From Micromonospora ferruginea (lineage in GTDB: Bacteria > Actinomycetota > Actinomycetes > Mycobacteriales > Micromonosporaceae): DNA of 64,000 bases. The translations under genes were made by a program, and so were the position numbers. This document shows, in pieces, positions 24,296 through 32,868 of this stretch. The notes under the pieces were generated by a model, which did not search any database, was not told the DNA's origin, and saw nothing but the letters and a program-made list of their open reading frames with translations. Where the stretch lies: assembly GCF_013694245.2 (NCBI RefSeq), contig NZ_CP059322.2, positions 6,455,001 to 6,519,000 of the forward strand, written 5' to 3'. How positions within the stretch are numbered: position 1 is the stretch's first letter; each line of letters starts with the position of its first letter.

Positions 24296-25182
24296 GCCGG
24301 CACCATCGGCGCGCCGAGCATGGCCGGGCTCCGGTCGCGAGCGGTCGAGTGGTGGTGCTGCGGCTCGGCGTACCGGGTCAGGCCCACCACGGCCGCGAGC
24401 GTGACCAGGAAGCCGAGCCCGGCCAGCCACTCCCGGCCCGGCCAGATCTTGTCGTTGAGCAGCAGCAGGCCGACGACCGCCGCGGGCACCGCGCCGGCCG
24501 CGTCCATCGCCGCCACCGCCGCCGTGGTCGAACCGCGCTGCATGGCCAGGCCGAGCAGCAACTGCCCGACCACCGAGTGGGCGATCAGCAGGTAGAGCAG
24601 CGGGTCCTGGACGAACGCCTCCGCCGAGCCGGCGGAGGCGAGCGGCCGGGCCGCCACCGCGGCGGCGGAGAACGCCATCCCGGCCAACGACCCGAGCACC
24701 ACCGAGCCGAGCGCGCCCCGCAACCGGGCGGCGAAGAAACCCGACCCGGCGATCAGGCCGAGCGCCGCCACCAGACCGACCAGCCCGGCGGTGCCGAGCT
24801 GCCGGGACTGCGCCGGCTCGGCCGACAGCACCAGCGCGGTGATGCCGCCGAACAGCAGCACCAGCAGCACCACCTCGGCGGCCGGCAGCCGCCACTTCAG
24901 CACCACCACACCCAGCACGGCGGTCACCCCGAGCCCGGCCGCCACGGACGCCTGGACCAGGAACAGCGGCAGGTCCCGGCGGGCCAGGAAGGCGAACACG
25001 AACCCGACCACCTGGCAGCCCAGCCCGATCAGGTACGTCCGGTGACCGGCCAGCCGCAGCAGCAGCCCCGGGTCGAAGGTGTGGTGCACGGTGGTCCGCG
25101 CGGCGGCCACCGACTGGAGGAGATTGGCGAAGCCGTACGCGACGATCATCGCCGCGAGGAAGCACCAACCTGAGGAGACCAC
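24193..25182 (-). CDS. DMT/EamA-like multi-span membrane transporter
   Basis: 329 residues from GTG 25182. About nine to ten hydrophobic helices (for example WCFLAAMIVAYGFANLL and LAGLGFLVTLAAVVGL) in a 10-TM DMT-like pattern. The C-terminal ~45 residues are hydrophilic and Pro/Thr-rich, and the coding frame runs 103 bp into the 3' end of the convergent glycosyltransferase gene before its stop. Substrate unknown. The hisN stop lies 27 nt upstream, so hisN and this gene probably share a transcript. Confidence 0.8.
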   Translation of the reverse strand: MVSSGWCFLAAMIVAYGFANLLQSVAAARTTVHHTFDPGLLLRLAGHRTYLIGLGCQVVGFVFAFLARRDLPLFLVQASVAAGLGVTAVLGVVVLKWRLPAAEVVLLVLLFGGITALVLSAEPAQSRQLGTAGLVGLVAALGLIAGSGFFAARLRGALGSVVLGSLAGMAFSAAAVAARPLASAGSAEAFVQDPLLYLLIAHSVVGQLLLGLAMQRGSTTAAVAAMDAAGAVPAAVVGLLLLNDKIWPGREWLAGLGFLVTLAAVVGLTRYAEPQHHHSTARDRSPAMLGAPMVPAQAASTGPRSETATSTGGVGSTGMAGRRRPITRS

Positions 25183-25209
25183 CTGGCGAGGATAGAGGCT
25201 CGCGCCCCC

Positions 25210-26028
25210 TCAGCGCTCGGCCGGCCGGCCCAGCCGGCCGAGGATGTCGTCGTGCAGCGGGCCGTTGCTGGCCACGGCGCTGATGTCGGCGGAGTCGGTG
25301 CCGGCCGGCGCCGGCCGCCCGGCCAGGTCGGTGAACCGGCCGCCGGCCTCGGTGACGATCGGCACCAGCGCGGCGACGTCCCACAGCGACAGCTCCGGTT
25401 CCACCATCACGTCCAGTGCCCCCTCGGCCAGCAGCATGTAGCCGTAGAAGTCGCCGTACGCCCGGCTGCGCCAGGTGTCCCGCATGAGCTGGAGCATCGC
25501 GTCCAGCCGGCCGGACTGTTCCCAACCGGTCAGCGAGGAGTAGCAGACGCTCGCGTCGGCCAGCGCCGTGACGCCGGAGACCCGGATCGGCGCGCCGTCC
25601 GCCGGGCCGGTGCCCGCGAACGCCCCCGCGCCGAGCGCGCCCCACCAGCGCCGGCCCAGCGCCGGCGCGGAGACCAGGCCGAGCACCGGCCGGTCGTGCT
25701 CCAGCAGTGCGATCAGCGTCGCCCACACCGGTACGCCCCGGACGAAGTTCTTCGTCCCGTCGATCGGGTCGACCACCCAGCGCCGCCCGTCCGGCCCGGC
25801 CGGAGGCTGCTCGCCGTACTCCTCGCCGAGCAGGCCGTCGTCGGGCCGGTGGGCGGCCAGCAACGCGCGGATCCCGCGCTCCACCGCGGTGTCCGCATCG
25901 GAGACCGGGGTCAGGTCCGGCTTCGACTCCACCCGCAGGTCGAGTGCGCGGAAACGGGCCGACGAGACCGCGTCCGCGGCGTCGGCGAGCAGGTGGGCGA
26001 GGGCGAGGTCGTCGGCGTACCCGGTCAT
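25210..26028 (-). CDS. hisN: Histidinol-phosphatase, inositol-monophosphatase family
   Basis: 272 residues from ATG 26028 (MTGYADDLALAHLLADAAD); GTG 26037 would add three residues. Metal and phosphate ligands of the IMPase fold are present: GEEYG (about 69-73), WVVDPIDGTKNF (about 85-96) and SLWDVAALVPIV. In actinobacteria this subgroup is the HisN histidinol-phosphate phosphatase of histidine synthesis, although inositol phosphatase activity cannot be excluded from sequence alone. It lies directly downstream of rsgA. Confidence 0.88.
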   Translation of the reverse strand: MTGYADDLALAHLLADAADAVSSARFRALDLRVESKPDLTPVSDADTAVERGIRALLAAHRPDDGLLGEEYGEQPPAGPDGRRWVVDPIDGTKNFVRGVPVWATLIALLEHDRPVLGLVSAPALGRRWWGALGAGAFAGTGPADGAPIRVSGVTALADASVCYSSLTGWEQSGRLDAMLQLMRDTWRSRAYGDFYGYMLLAEGALDVMVEPELSLWDVAALVPIVTEAGGRFTDLAGRPAPAGTDSADISAVASNGPLHDDILGRLGRPAER

Positions 26029-26088
26029 GCTCGACACGCTAGCGGCGGCCCGGCGGCCGGCGGCGGCGGGTGCCCGCCGGCCCGCCGG

Positions 26089-27177
26089 TCAGGACCCGGC
26101 GAGCGGATCGCCGGGGTTGCGCTCCGGCTCGCGCGCGTCACCCTCGCCGGTGCGCGAGGCCAGCAACCGGCGGTACGAGGCGAGCCGGCGCGGATCCGCC
26201 CGGCCGGCCGCCACCCAGGCGTCCAGCGCGCAGGTCGCCTCGTCGGCGGTGTGCGGGCAGTTGGCCGGGCAGTCGACGGTCGCCTCGACCAGGTCTCCGA
26301 AGCCGTGCAGCAGGCTCTCCGCCGAGACGTGCGCCAACCCGAAGCTGCGGACCCCTGGGGTGTCGACGATCCAACCCGGGTCGCCGTCGGCCCCCGCGTC
26401 GGGCGTCGGGGGCAGGCGCAGCGCCACCGCGCTGGTCGACGTGTGCCGGCCGCGGCCGATCGCGCTGACCGTGCCGACCGCCCGCTCCGCCTCCGGGACC
26501 AGGCGGTTGACGAGCGTCGACTTGCCCACGCCGGAGTGGCCCACCATGACCGAGACGCGGCCGGCGAGCAGCGCGCGCAGCTCGGCCAGCTCGGAGCCCG
26601 GCCGGATCAGCACGTACGGCAGCTCCAGCTCGGTGTAGTAGCCGAGCACCGCCTCCGGGCCGGCCAGGTCGGCCTTGGTGAGGCAGAGCAGCGGCTCGAT
26701 GTCGGCGTCGTACGCGGCCACCAGGCAGCGGTCGATGAACCCGGTGCGCGGCGGCGGGTCGGCCAGCGCGCTGACGATCACCAACTGGTCGGCGTTCGCC
26801 ACCACCACGCGCTCCAGCCGGCCCTCGGCGGTGCTCTCGTCGTCGTCGGCGGTGCGCCGCAGCACCGAGGTGCGCTCGGCGATCCGCACGATGCGGGCCA
26901 GCGCGCCGGGCGCGCCGGAGACGTCACCGACCAGCCCCACCCGGTCGCCCACCACGACCGACTTGCGGCCCAGCTCGCGGGCGCGCATGGCGGTGACGAC
27001 CGGGTCGTCCAGGCCGGCCCCGGGCCGGACGCAGGTGTAGCGCCCCCGGTCGACCGCGACCACGAAACCGTCGACCGCGTCGGCGTGGCGGGGCCGGGTG
27101 CGGGTGCGGGGCCGCGACGAGCGGCCGGGGCGCACCCGGACGTCGTCCTCGTCGTACTCCCGCCGCCTGGTCGCCAG
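26089..27177 (-). CDS. rsgA: Ribosome small-subunit-dependent GTPase A
   Basis: Circularly permuted GTPase: G4 LTKAD precedes G1 GHSGVGKSTLVN, followed by G3 VDTPGVRSF and a C-terminal zinc motif (C-P-A-N-C-P-H, then C) in CPANCPHTADEATCALDAW. It assists late 30S assembly. The first standard start is GTG 27135, but the codons before it encode ATRRREYDEDDVRV, which continues the family's usual DEDDVRVRP start. The only codon that can begin there is CTG 27177, so a CTG start is inferred (362 aa). It follows aroA by 15 nt. Confidence 0.9.
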   Translation of the reverse strand: MATRRREYDEDDVRVRPGRSSRPRTRTRPRHADAVDGFVVAVDRGRYTCVRPGAGLDDPVVTAMRARELGRKSVVVGDRVGLVGDVSGAPGALARIVRIAERTSVLRRTADDDESTAEGRLERVVVANADQLVIVSALADPPPRTGFIDRCLVAAYDADIEPLLCLTKADLAGPEAVLGYYTELELPYVLIRPGSELAELRALLAGRVSVMVGHSGVGKSTLVNRLVPEAERAVGTVSAIGRGRHTSTSAVALRLPPTPDAGADGDPGWIVDTPGVRSFGLAHVSAESLLHGFGDLVEATVDCPANCPHTADEATCALDAWVAAGRADPRRLASYRRLLASRTGEGDAREPERNPGDPLAGS

Positions 27178-27192
27178 GACGTCCCCCCGCTC

Positions 27193-28500
27193 TCAGTTCT
27201 TGCCGGTCACCATGCCCGACCATAGTGCCGGGAACTCCGGCATGGTCTTCGAGGTGCACGCCACGTCGTCGACCTCGATGCCGGGGACGGCCAGCCCGGC
27301 CACCGCCGCGGCGTGCGCCATCCGGTGGTCGGCGTACGTCCGGAAGGTCCCGCCGCGCAGCGGGCGGGGCCGGATCTCCAGGCCGTCGCGGGTCTCGGTG
27401 ATGTCGGCGCCCAGCGCGGCGAACTCCTTGGCCAGCGCGGTCACCCGGTCGGTCTCGTGACCCCGGATGTGGCCGATCCCGGTCAGTCGGGACGGCGTGT
27501 CGGCCAGCAGGGTGAGCGCGGTCAGCACCGGGGTCAGCTCGCCGACGTCGGAGAGGTCGGCGTCGAGCCCGCGCACCGCGCCGGTGCCGCGCACCCGCAG
27601 GCCGTCGGTGCCCAGCGTCACCTCGCCGCCCATCCGGTGCAGCAGCTCGCGCAGCCGCTCCACCGGCTGGAGGCTGCTGCGCGGCCAACCGTGGAGGGTG
27701 ACCTCGCCGCCGGTGACCAGGGCGGCGGCGAAGAACGGCGCGGCGCCGGAGAGATCCGGCTCGATCGCCCAGCCGCGCCCGGTGAGCGGGCCGGGCTCGA
27801 CCACCCAGACGTCGGGGGTGGTGTCGTCCACCGCCGCCCCGGCGGCGCGCAGCATCTGCACGGTCATCCGCACGTGCGGCGCGGACGGCACCGGCGGACC
27901 CTGGTGCCGGACCACCACGCCGCGCTCGAACCGGGGCGCGGCCAGCAGCAGCCCGGAGACCAACTGGCTGGAGGCGGAGGCATCGATCACGACCTCGCCG
28001 CCGGTCACCCGGCCGGCGCCCTGGACGACCAGCGGCAGGCTGCCGGTCGGCGGGGCGTCGACGCGGACGCCGAGGGCGCGCAGCGCGTCGATCAGCGGGC
28101 CGAGCGGGCGGGTGCGGGCGTGCGGGTCGCCGTCGAACGTGACCCGCCCCGCGGCCAGCCCGGCCACCGGGGGCAGGAAGCGCATCACGGTGCCGGCCAG
28201 GCCCACGTCGACGTGCGCCGGGCCGACCAGCGGGTGCGGCCGGACCAGCCAGCGGTCGTCGTCGGAGACCGACATGTGCGAGCCCATCTCGCGCAGGCCG
28301 CCGGCCATCAGCTCGGTGTCCCGGGCGCGCAGTGGCCGGTCGAGCGTCGACGGCCCGCTGGCCAGCGCGGCGAGCACCAGGGCCCGGGCGGTCATCGACT
28401 TGGAGCCGGGCAGGCGCAGCGTCGCGGCGACCGGGTCGCTCGCGGTCGGCGCGGTCCACGGCTGCGGCGGACGCGTAGCGGTCAGATTCCCCACGCTCAC
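27193..28500 (-). CDS. aroA: 3-phosphoshikimate 1-carboxyvinyltransferase (EPSP synthase)
   Basis: 435 residues from GTG 28500 (GTG 28494 is also possible). Core motifs: LPGSKSMTARALVLAALA (substrate loop), LAGTVMRFLPP, DASASSQLVSGLLL and the late RGHETDRVTALAKEF and YADHRMAHA segments. It joins shikimate 3-phosphate and PEP in aromatic amino acid synthesis. It is first in an aroA-rsgA-hisN-transporter run on the minus strand, divergent from the SRAP gene. Confidence 0.96.
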   Translation of the reverse strand: MSVGNLTATRPPQPWTAPTASDPVAATLRLPGSKSMTARALVLAALASGPSTLDRPLRARDTELMAGGLREMGSHMSVSDDDRWLVRPHPLVGPAHVDVGLAGTVMRFLPPVAGLAAGRVTFDGDPHARTRPLGPLIDALRALGVRVDAPPTGSLPLVVQGAGRVTGGEVVIDASASSQLVSGLLLAAPRFERGVVVRHQGPPVPSAPHVRMTVQMLRAAGAAVDDTTPDVWVVEPGPLTGRGWAIEPDLSGAAPFFAAALVTGGEVTLHGWPRSSLQPVERLRELLHRMGGEVTLGTDGLRVRGTGAVRGLDADLSDVGELTPVLTALTLLADTPSRLTGIGHIRGHETDRVTALAKEFAALGADITETRDGLEIRPRPLRGGTFRTYADHRMAHAAAVAGLAVPGIEVDDVACTSKTMPEFPALWSGMVTGKN

Positions 28501-28597
28501 ATTCTGCCAACCCGGCCGGGCCGGTGGGAGCGGTCGTCGGGCCTGCTCCCGGTGGGCGGGACAGCCGGAACGGTCGGGTGGGGCTAGCGTGTGCGCC

Positions 28598-29305
28598 ATG
28601 TGCGGGAGGTACGCGACGAGCCGGAGCGCGGGCGACCTGAGCGCGCTGTTCGAGTCGGTCGACTCGACCGGCGAGGTCGGGCCCGACTTCAACGTCGCGC
28701 CGACCGATCCCGCCCCGCTGGTCCGGCTCGCGCCCGAGGGTCACCGGCTGCTCTGCCTCGGCCGCTGGGGGTTGCTCCCGCCCTGGTCCCGCACCCCGGG
28801 CGGCGCCGCCCGGATGATCAACGCGCGGGCCGAGACGGTCGCCACCAGCCGGGCGTACGCGCCGTCGTTCGCCCGCCGCCGCTGCCTGGTTCCGGCCGAC
28901 GGGTGGTACGAGTGGGTCCGCCAGCCCGACGGCTCGCGGCAGCCCTACTTCATGACCCCGCGCGACGGCTCGGTGCTGGCCCTCGCGGGCATCTGGTCGG
29001 TCTGGGAGTCGGCCGGGGCGACCCGCCTCACCTTCAGCGTGCTGACCACCGCTGCGGTCGGCGAGCTGGCCGAGGTGCACGACCGGATGCCGGTGCTGCT
29101 GCCCCCGGAACGCTGGGCGTCCTGGTTGGGCCCGACCGAGGAGCCGGCCGCGTTGCTCGTCCCGCCCGACGCCGGGCAGCTCGCCGGGCTGGAGATCCGG
29201 CCGGTCTCGACGGCGGTCGGCGACGTCCGCAACGACGGCCCGGAGCTGATCGCGCGGGTGGTTCCGGCGGGCGTGGAGGCCGACTCCGAGCCGACGCTGT
29301 TCTGA
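28598..29305 (+). CDS. SRAP-domain protein (YedK/HMCES-like)
   Basis: 235 residues; ATG 28598 puts the catalytic Cys at position 2 (MCGRYATS), as required for the thiazolidine crosslink to abasic DNA. Conserved INARAETV (about 75-82), RRCLVPADGWYEW and EVHDRMPVLL segments follow. SRAP proteins shield abasic sites in single-stranded DNA. No LexA box was recognised in the short gap to aroA. Confidence 0.95.
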   Translation: MCGRYATSRSAGDLSALFESVDSTGEVGPDFNVAPTDPAPLVRLAPEGHRLLCLGRWGLLPPWSRTPGGAARMINARAETVATSRAYAPSFARRRCLVPADGWYEWVRQPDGSRQPYFMTPRDGSVLALAGIWSVWESAGATRLTFSVLTTAAVGELAEVHDRMPVLLPPERWASWLGPTEEPAALLVPPDAGQLAGLEIRPVSTAVGDVRNDGPELIARVVPAGVEADSEPTLF

Positions 29306-29311
29306 TCACAC

Positions 29312-29336
29312 TCAGCACATTGTCGGGTGCTGATTT
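29312..29336 (+). terminator. Weak terminator after the SRAP gene
   Basis: TCAGCAC (29312-29318) and GTGCTGA (29327-29333) form a 7-bp stem with an 8-nt loop followed by TTT. The stem is short, so efficiency is uncertain. Confidence 0.45.
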
Positions 29337-29517
29337 GCCGGGGTTGCGCCTGAAACGTCGCCCGGCTGTTTAGTCATGTTTACCGAAGACACTTGTCCCC
29401 GCGTGCGCGAGTGCGATAGAACACAGCGCCGGTGGTGGGCGTCTGTTCGCACGGGGCGGATGACACTCATCGATCTCCATCAAGATCATTGCCGGTCCCA
29501 CGGGGGAGGTGGGTGTA

Positions 29518-29910
29518 TTGACACGGGCACGCATGCCGCGCCCGCACGAGGTGGCCGCCGCGCGGCGTGATCCGCGACTGTTGCGGGCCTTGCGCGAACG
29601 GCGCCAGGACGAGGCGTGGCGCACCAGGGGAACCTGTCAGAGCGTCGATCCGGAGACGTTCTTCCCGGCGCCCAACGAGCCGGCCGACGCGGCGGTGGCG
29701 CTCTGCCGCACCTGCGACGTCCAGGGTTCCTGCCTGGCCTGGGCGCTGGAGGTGGGCGACTGCCACGGCGTCTGGGGCGCGACCACGCCGCGGGAACGCC
29801 GGGCCATGCTGGTCGCCTGGCGCAGCGAGGTGCAGCCGGATCCGGATGCGCTCGACGAGCCCGGCCCGCCGGTGCGCGACCGCCTGCTCACGCTGGTGCC
29901 GTTGAGCTGA
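29518..29910 (+). CDS. WhiB-family iron-sulfur regulator with N-terminal extension
   Basis: 130 residues from TTG 29518, chosen because GGGGGAGG ends 8 nt upstream; GTG 29509 overlaps that site. Four cysteines C40, C63, C66 and C72 and the HGVWG turn (83-87) mark a WhiB domain, with an additional Cys82 just before the turn and a basic N-terminal helix of about 35 residues. It has no AT-hook. Subfamily unclear. The gap upstream (29337-29517) is less GC-rich, as expected for a regulated promoter. Confidence 0.9.
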   Translation: MTRARMPRPHEVAAARRDPRLLRALRERRQDEAWRTRGTCQSVDPETFFPAPNEPADAAVALCRTCDVQGSCLAWALEVGDCHGVWGATTPRERRAMLVAWRSEVQPDPDALDEPGPPVRDRLLTLVPLS

Positions 29911-30038
29911 CGCCGACGTCGCCCGTGGTCCGCCCGCCGGCCCACGAGCGACGGAGTTGCCGCACCGGGGTGCTCCGGCGGTGACGCGGTCGTCGGGTCT
30001 GCCGTCGCCGGGCGATGTGCCGTGCGCAGAATGGGCCG

Positions 30039-30653
30039 GTGCGGCACGACGACGAGATCGACACACCGAGGGGGCCGGCCCGCGTCCGGCTCGACCCGCC
30101 GTCGGCGGCCGGCGGCACCGTGCTGGTGCTGGGCCACGGCGCGGGCGGCGACGTCGACGCGCCGGATCTCGTGGCGGTACGCGACGCGGTGTGCGACGCC
30201 GGGGCGGGAGTGGCGCTGGTGACCCAGCCCTACCGGGTCGCCGGCCGGCGCGCGCCCGCGCCGGCCGGGCACCTGGACGAGGCGTGGACCGCGGTGCTGG
30301 CCGAACTGCGCCGGCGTCTGCCGGAGGCCGGCCGCTGGGTGGTGGGCGGCCGTTCCAGTGGCGCGCGGGTGGCCTGCCGGACCGCCGGCGCGGTCGGGGC
30401 GGTGGGCGTGGTGGCGCTGGCGTTCCCGCTGCACCCGCCCGGGCGGCCGGAGCGTTCCCGGGCCGACGAGCTGGGCACCGGCCTGCCCACGCTGGTGGTC
30501 AACGGCGACCGGGACCCGTTCGGCGTACCCGATGCGGGGCCCGGGATCGAGGTGGTCCTCCGGCCGGGGGAGCGGCACGACCTGCGGCGGGATCCGGCCG
30601 GCACGGCCGAGGTGGTGCGCGGGTGGCTCGCGGCCCGAGGTTGGCTGCCGTGA
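30039..30653 (+). CDS. Alpha/beta-hydrolase of the KANL3/Tex30 type
   Basis: 204 residues from GTG 30039 (an in-frame ATG at 30015 adds eight). An oxyanion-like LGHGAGGDVDAPDL and the nucleophile elbow VVGGRSSGARVA are typical, with a possible Asp in VVNGDRDPFG and His in GERHDLRRDP. It is a small cytosolic hydrolase of unknown substrate. The end of the gene is followed by a hairpin at 30708-30741. Confidence 0.8.
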   Translation: MRHDDEIDTPRGPARVRLDPPSAAGGTVLVLGHGAGGDVDAPDLVAVRDAVCDAGAGVALVTQPYRVAGRRAPAPAGHLDEAWTAVLAELRRRLPEAGRWVVGGRSSGARVACRTAGAVGAVGVVALAFPLHPPGRPERSRADELGTGLPTLVVNGDRDPFGVPDAGPGIEVVLRPGERHDLRRDPAGTAEVVRGWLAARGWLP

Positions 30654-30846
30654 CGTCGGCCCGAGGGCGAAGCGGTGCGGGCACCGGCACGCGTGACCGC
30701 CCCCGGTGGGCGGTCGTTGCACCGGTTGGTGCCGTCCGCCCGGTTCGGGCGGGGCCGGGACCACCTCCCAGGCCCTTCCTGGTCCCAGCGTCGGTCGCGG
30801 CCGAGGCTGGGGCCGGGACGGGTGGCCGCTCCACCGCCCCGTCTTC

Positions 30847-30898
30847 GAGATCTTGGTACGAAACGGCCCCCATAGGGGCCGTCGTTTACCAAGATCTC
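30847..30898. repeat. GATC-arm hairpin (GAGATCTTGGTA)
   Basis: The outer arms GAGATCTTGGTA (30847-30858) and TACCAAGATCTC (30887-30898) pair perfectly, and the inner ACGGCCCC/GGGGCCGT pairs over 8 bp around a CATA loop. A 4-by-4 internal mismatch separates the two stems. Confidence 0.8.
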
Positions 30899-31099
30899 CT
30901 CGGTTCCTGATGGGTGGAACGGCATTCCTGCCCGGTGGGAAAACGTTCCGATCGCCTCCGACGCAGCGGCCGATCAGGCGAAAGTGCCTGCTCAACGCGG
31001 GGCTGCGTGGGTGGCTGCAGAGCAAGGGCGAATCGGCGACGGCCGGTACCCCGCTCGGGGTGACGACAGCGGGGAGCCGGAGGCTTCGGCGGGTGTGGC

Positions 31100-31126
31100 G
31101 GAATGCGGCGGCCCGTGGCCCGCGTT
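31100..31126 (+). promoter_or_regulatory. SigR-type promoter of the sigR-rsrA operon
   Basis: GGAAT (31100-31104) and GTT (31124-31126) are 19 nt apart, matching the known SigR consensus GGAAT-N18/19-GTT. Transcription from here would begin near 31132, just ahead of the SD/GTG pair at 31154-31168, giving autoregulation. Confidence 0.7.
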
Positions 31127-31167
31127 GACACCCCTGGACGACATTGTCAGCGCGAGGGGGGTGACCG

Positions 31168-31971
31168 GTGCCGATCGAGACACGGAGCCGGGAGCGGGAC
31201 GAACGGGACGAACGGCAGCTTCGACGGCTGCTCGACGCGCCGGAGTGGCCCGCGGTGGCGTCGGCCGTGAGCACCGGCACACACTCGGGAAGTGAATCTG
31301 CCGGCAGGCGGGTACGCGTATCCTCGGCGGGAAAGCATCCGACGCGAGGGGATGTGCGGTTGACCACCGAGAAGACGGACGAGCGCAGGGCCCGCTTCGA
31401 GCGGGACGCGATGCCCTTCGTCGACCAGCTCTACGCCGCCGGGCTGCGGATGACCCGTAACCCGGCGGATGCCGAGGACCTGGTCCAGGAGACCTACCTG
31501 AAGGCGTACGCCGCCTTCCACCAGTTCGAGCAGGGCACCAACCTGAAGGCCTGGCTGTACCGGATCCTCACCAACACCTACATCAACTCCTACCGGAAGC
31601 GGCAGCGGCAGCCGATCCAGGCGCCGACCGACGAGATCACCGACTGGCAGCTCGCCGAGGCCGAGTCGCACACGTCCAGCGGCCTGCGCTCGGCCGAGAC
31701 CGAGGCGCTCGACCGGCTGCCGGACAGCGACGTCAAGGAGGCCCTCCAGCAGTTGCCGGAGGAGTTCCGGCTGGCGGTCTACCTGACCGACGTCGAGGGC
31801 TTCTCCTACAAGGAGGTCGCCGACATCATGGGCACGCCGATCGGCACCGTGATGTCCCGCCTGCACCGCGGTCGGCGCAACCTGCGCAAGCTCCTGGAGC
31901 GTTACGCGGCGGAGCGCGGGTTCAGCGCCGCGCCGAAGGGTCCGACCGCCACCGCCGGCCGGGAGGTGTGA
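31168..31971 (+). CDS. sigR: ECF sigma factor SigR (thiol-oxidative stress), with possible long isoform
   Basis: Two starts are supported: GTG 31168 (GAGGGGG at 31154-31160; 267 aa) and TTG 31360 (GAGGGG at 31346-31351; 203 aa). The core begins ERRARFERDAMPFVDQLY, with region 2 (RNPADAEDLVQETYLKAY) and region 4 (LPEEFRLAVYLTDVEGFSYK, MGTPIGTVMSRLHRGRR). It directs RNA polymerase to genes for mycothiol, thioredoxin and protein quality control. In Streptomyces a longer, unstable SigR' made from an inducible upstream promoter turns the response off; the 64-residue extension here fits that. RsrA follows immediately. Confidence 0.93.
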   Translation: MPIETRSRERDERDERQLRRLLDAPEWPAVASAVSTGTHSGSESAGRRVRVSSAGKHPTRGDVRLTTEKTDERRARFERDAMPFVDQLYAAGLRMTRNPADAEDLVQETYLKAYAAFHQFEQGTNLKAWLYRILTNTYINSYRKRQRQPIQAPTDEITDWQLAEAESHTSSGLRSAETEALDRLPDSDVKEALQQLPEEFRLAVYLTDVEGFSYKEVADIMGTPIGTVMSRLHRGRRNLRKLLERYAAERGFSAAPKGPTATAGREV

Positions 31972-31973
31972 CC

Positions 31974-32261
31974 GTGAGCTGTGGACAACCGCACGAGACG
32001 GACTGCCGCGAGGTGCTCGCCGAGGTCTACCTCTACCTCGACCTGGAGTGCGCCGAGGAGCGCCGGATGCTGATCCGGCACCACCTGGACGAGTGCGGGC
32101 CGTGCCTGCGCGAATACGGCGTCGAGCAGGAGGTCAAGGCGCTCGTGGCCCGGTGCTGCGGCAACGAGGCCGCGCCCGAGAAGCTGCGCGAGCGGCTGCG
32201 GCTGCGGCTGACCGAGCTGGTGGTGTTCGAGACCAGCGAGTCCCGCGAGCTGGCCGACTGA
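31974..32261 (+). CDS. rsrA: Zinc anti-sigma factor RsrA
   Basis: 95 residues from GTG 31974 (GGGAGG at 31961-31966). With this start the key residues are C3, C11, H37, C41, C44, C61 and C62, the same numbering as the redox and zinc residues of Streptomyces RsrA, which supports the start. The ZAS motif H-x3-C-x2-C is HLDECGPC. Oxidation of the cysteines releases zinc and SigR. It is translated directly after sigR. An extra Cys26 is present. Confidence 0.95.
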   Translation: MSCGQPHETDCREVLAEVYLYLDLECAEERRMLIRHHLDECGPCLREYGVEQEVKALVARCCGNEAAPEKLRERLRLRLTELVVFETSESRELAD

Positions 32262-32276
32262 GGCCGGCGACCGATC

Positions 32277-32322
32277 ACACACCGGTGGCCCGGGTCCGCA
32301 CGGACCCGGGCCACCGGTGTGT
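32277..32322. terminator. Bidirectional terminator between rsrA and bL37 gene
   Basis: A perfect 21-bp stem (32277-32297 with 32302-32322) and a GCAC loop, beginning 16 nt after the rsrA stop and ending 32 nt before the stop of the minus-strand bL37 gene. Very strong stem, no T tract. Confidence 0.8.
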
Positions 32323-32353
32323 CCGGCCCGAGGCCGGCGTCGCTGATCGGTGA

Positions 32354-32428
32354 TCAGGAGTTGGGGCGCTTGCCGTGGTTGGCGCCGCTCTTCTTCCGGG
32401 CCTTCTTCTTCCGGGCCTTCTTCGCCAT
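32354..32428 (-). CDS. Ribosomal protein bL37 (24 aa)
   Basis: ATG 32428 has an ideal AAGGAGG upstream. The product is MAKKARKKKARKKSGANHGK plus RPNS, a 24-residue Lys/Arg-rich peptide ending in the NHGKRPN motif of the mycobacterial large-subunit protein bL37 seen in ribosome structures. It probably binds 23S rRNA as an extended peptide. It is monocistronic and easily missed by gene finders. Confidence 0.9.
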   Translation of the reverse strand: MAKKARKKKARKKSGANHGKRPNS

Positions 32429-32652
32429 GCTCTGCCTCCTTGTGCTGGTCACGGTCCGGCCGCGGGCGAGCGCGGCGGAGGTCGCGTGCGGCCGGCGGAT
32501 CGCCGGGCGCCGACCCGCACGATGCTAGTGCCGCCGGTTCCGCGCCGGGCGCGGTGGGGCGCGATCGGCCGGCCGGTGGTCAGCGGGCCGGCGTGACCGG
32601 CGTCATGGTTGGATACGTTCGCAGGACCGTCGGACTGAGGGAGGGCCGGGAA

Positions 32653-32868
32653 ATGGCCGAGGAGATCCGCGCCGAGATGGTGGCGAACGTCTGGAAGGTC
32701 GTCGCGGCGGCCGGGGACACCGTCTCCGAGGGCGACACGCTGGTGATCCTGGAGTCGATGAAGATGGAGATCCCGGTGGTCGCCGAGTCCGACGGCGTGG
32801 TGCAGCAGTTGGCGGTGAACGAGGGTGACGTGGTGCAGGACGGCGACCTGATCGCGGTGATCGGTTGA
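32653..32868 (+). CDS. Biotin/lipoyl carrier protein (TB7.3-like)
   Basis: 71 residues from ATG 32653. A single biotinyl domain with the acceptor Lys37 in LESMKMEI, flanked by the usual G-D-T-V and G-D-x-I strands. It corresponds to the M. tuberculosis TB7.3 carrier found near sigH/rshA. Its partner carboxylase is not encoded here. The next gene starts at overlapping TTGA. Confidence 0.93.
   Translation: MAEEIRAEMVANVWKVVAAAGDTVSEGDTLVILESMKMEIPVVAESDGVVQQLAVNEGDVVQDGDLIAVIG

Larger units (their letters stand above)
30654..31167. other. Intergenic region before sigR
   Basis: No supported gene. It contains a terminator-like stem GGGCGG...CGCCC (30708-30741), a 52-bp hairpin repeat (30847-30898) and the sigR promoter at 31100-31126. 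Open frames here are GC-bias artefacts without start signals. Confidence 0.6.
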
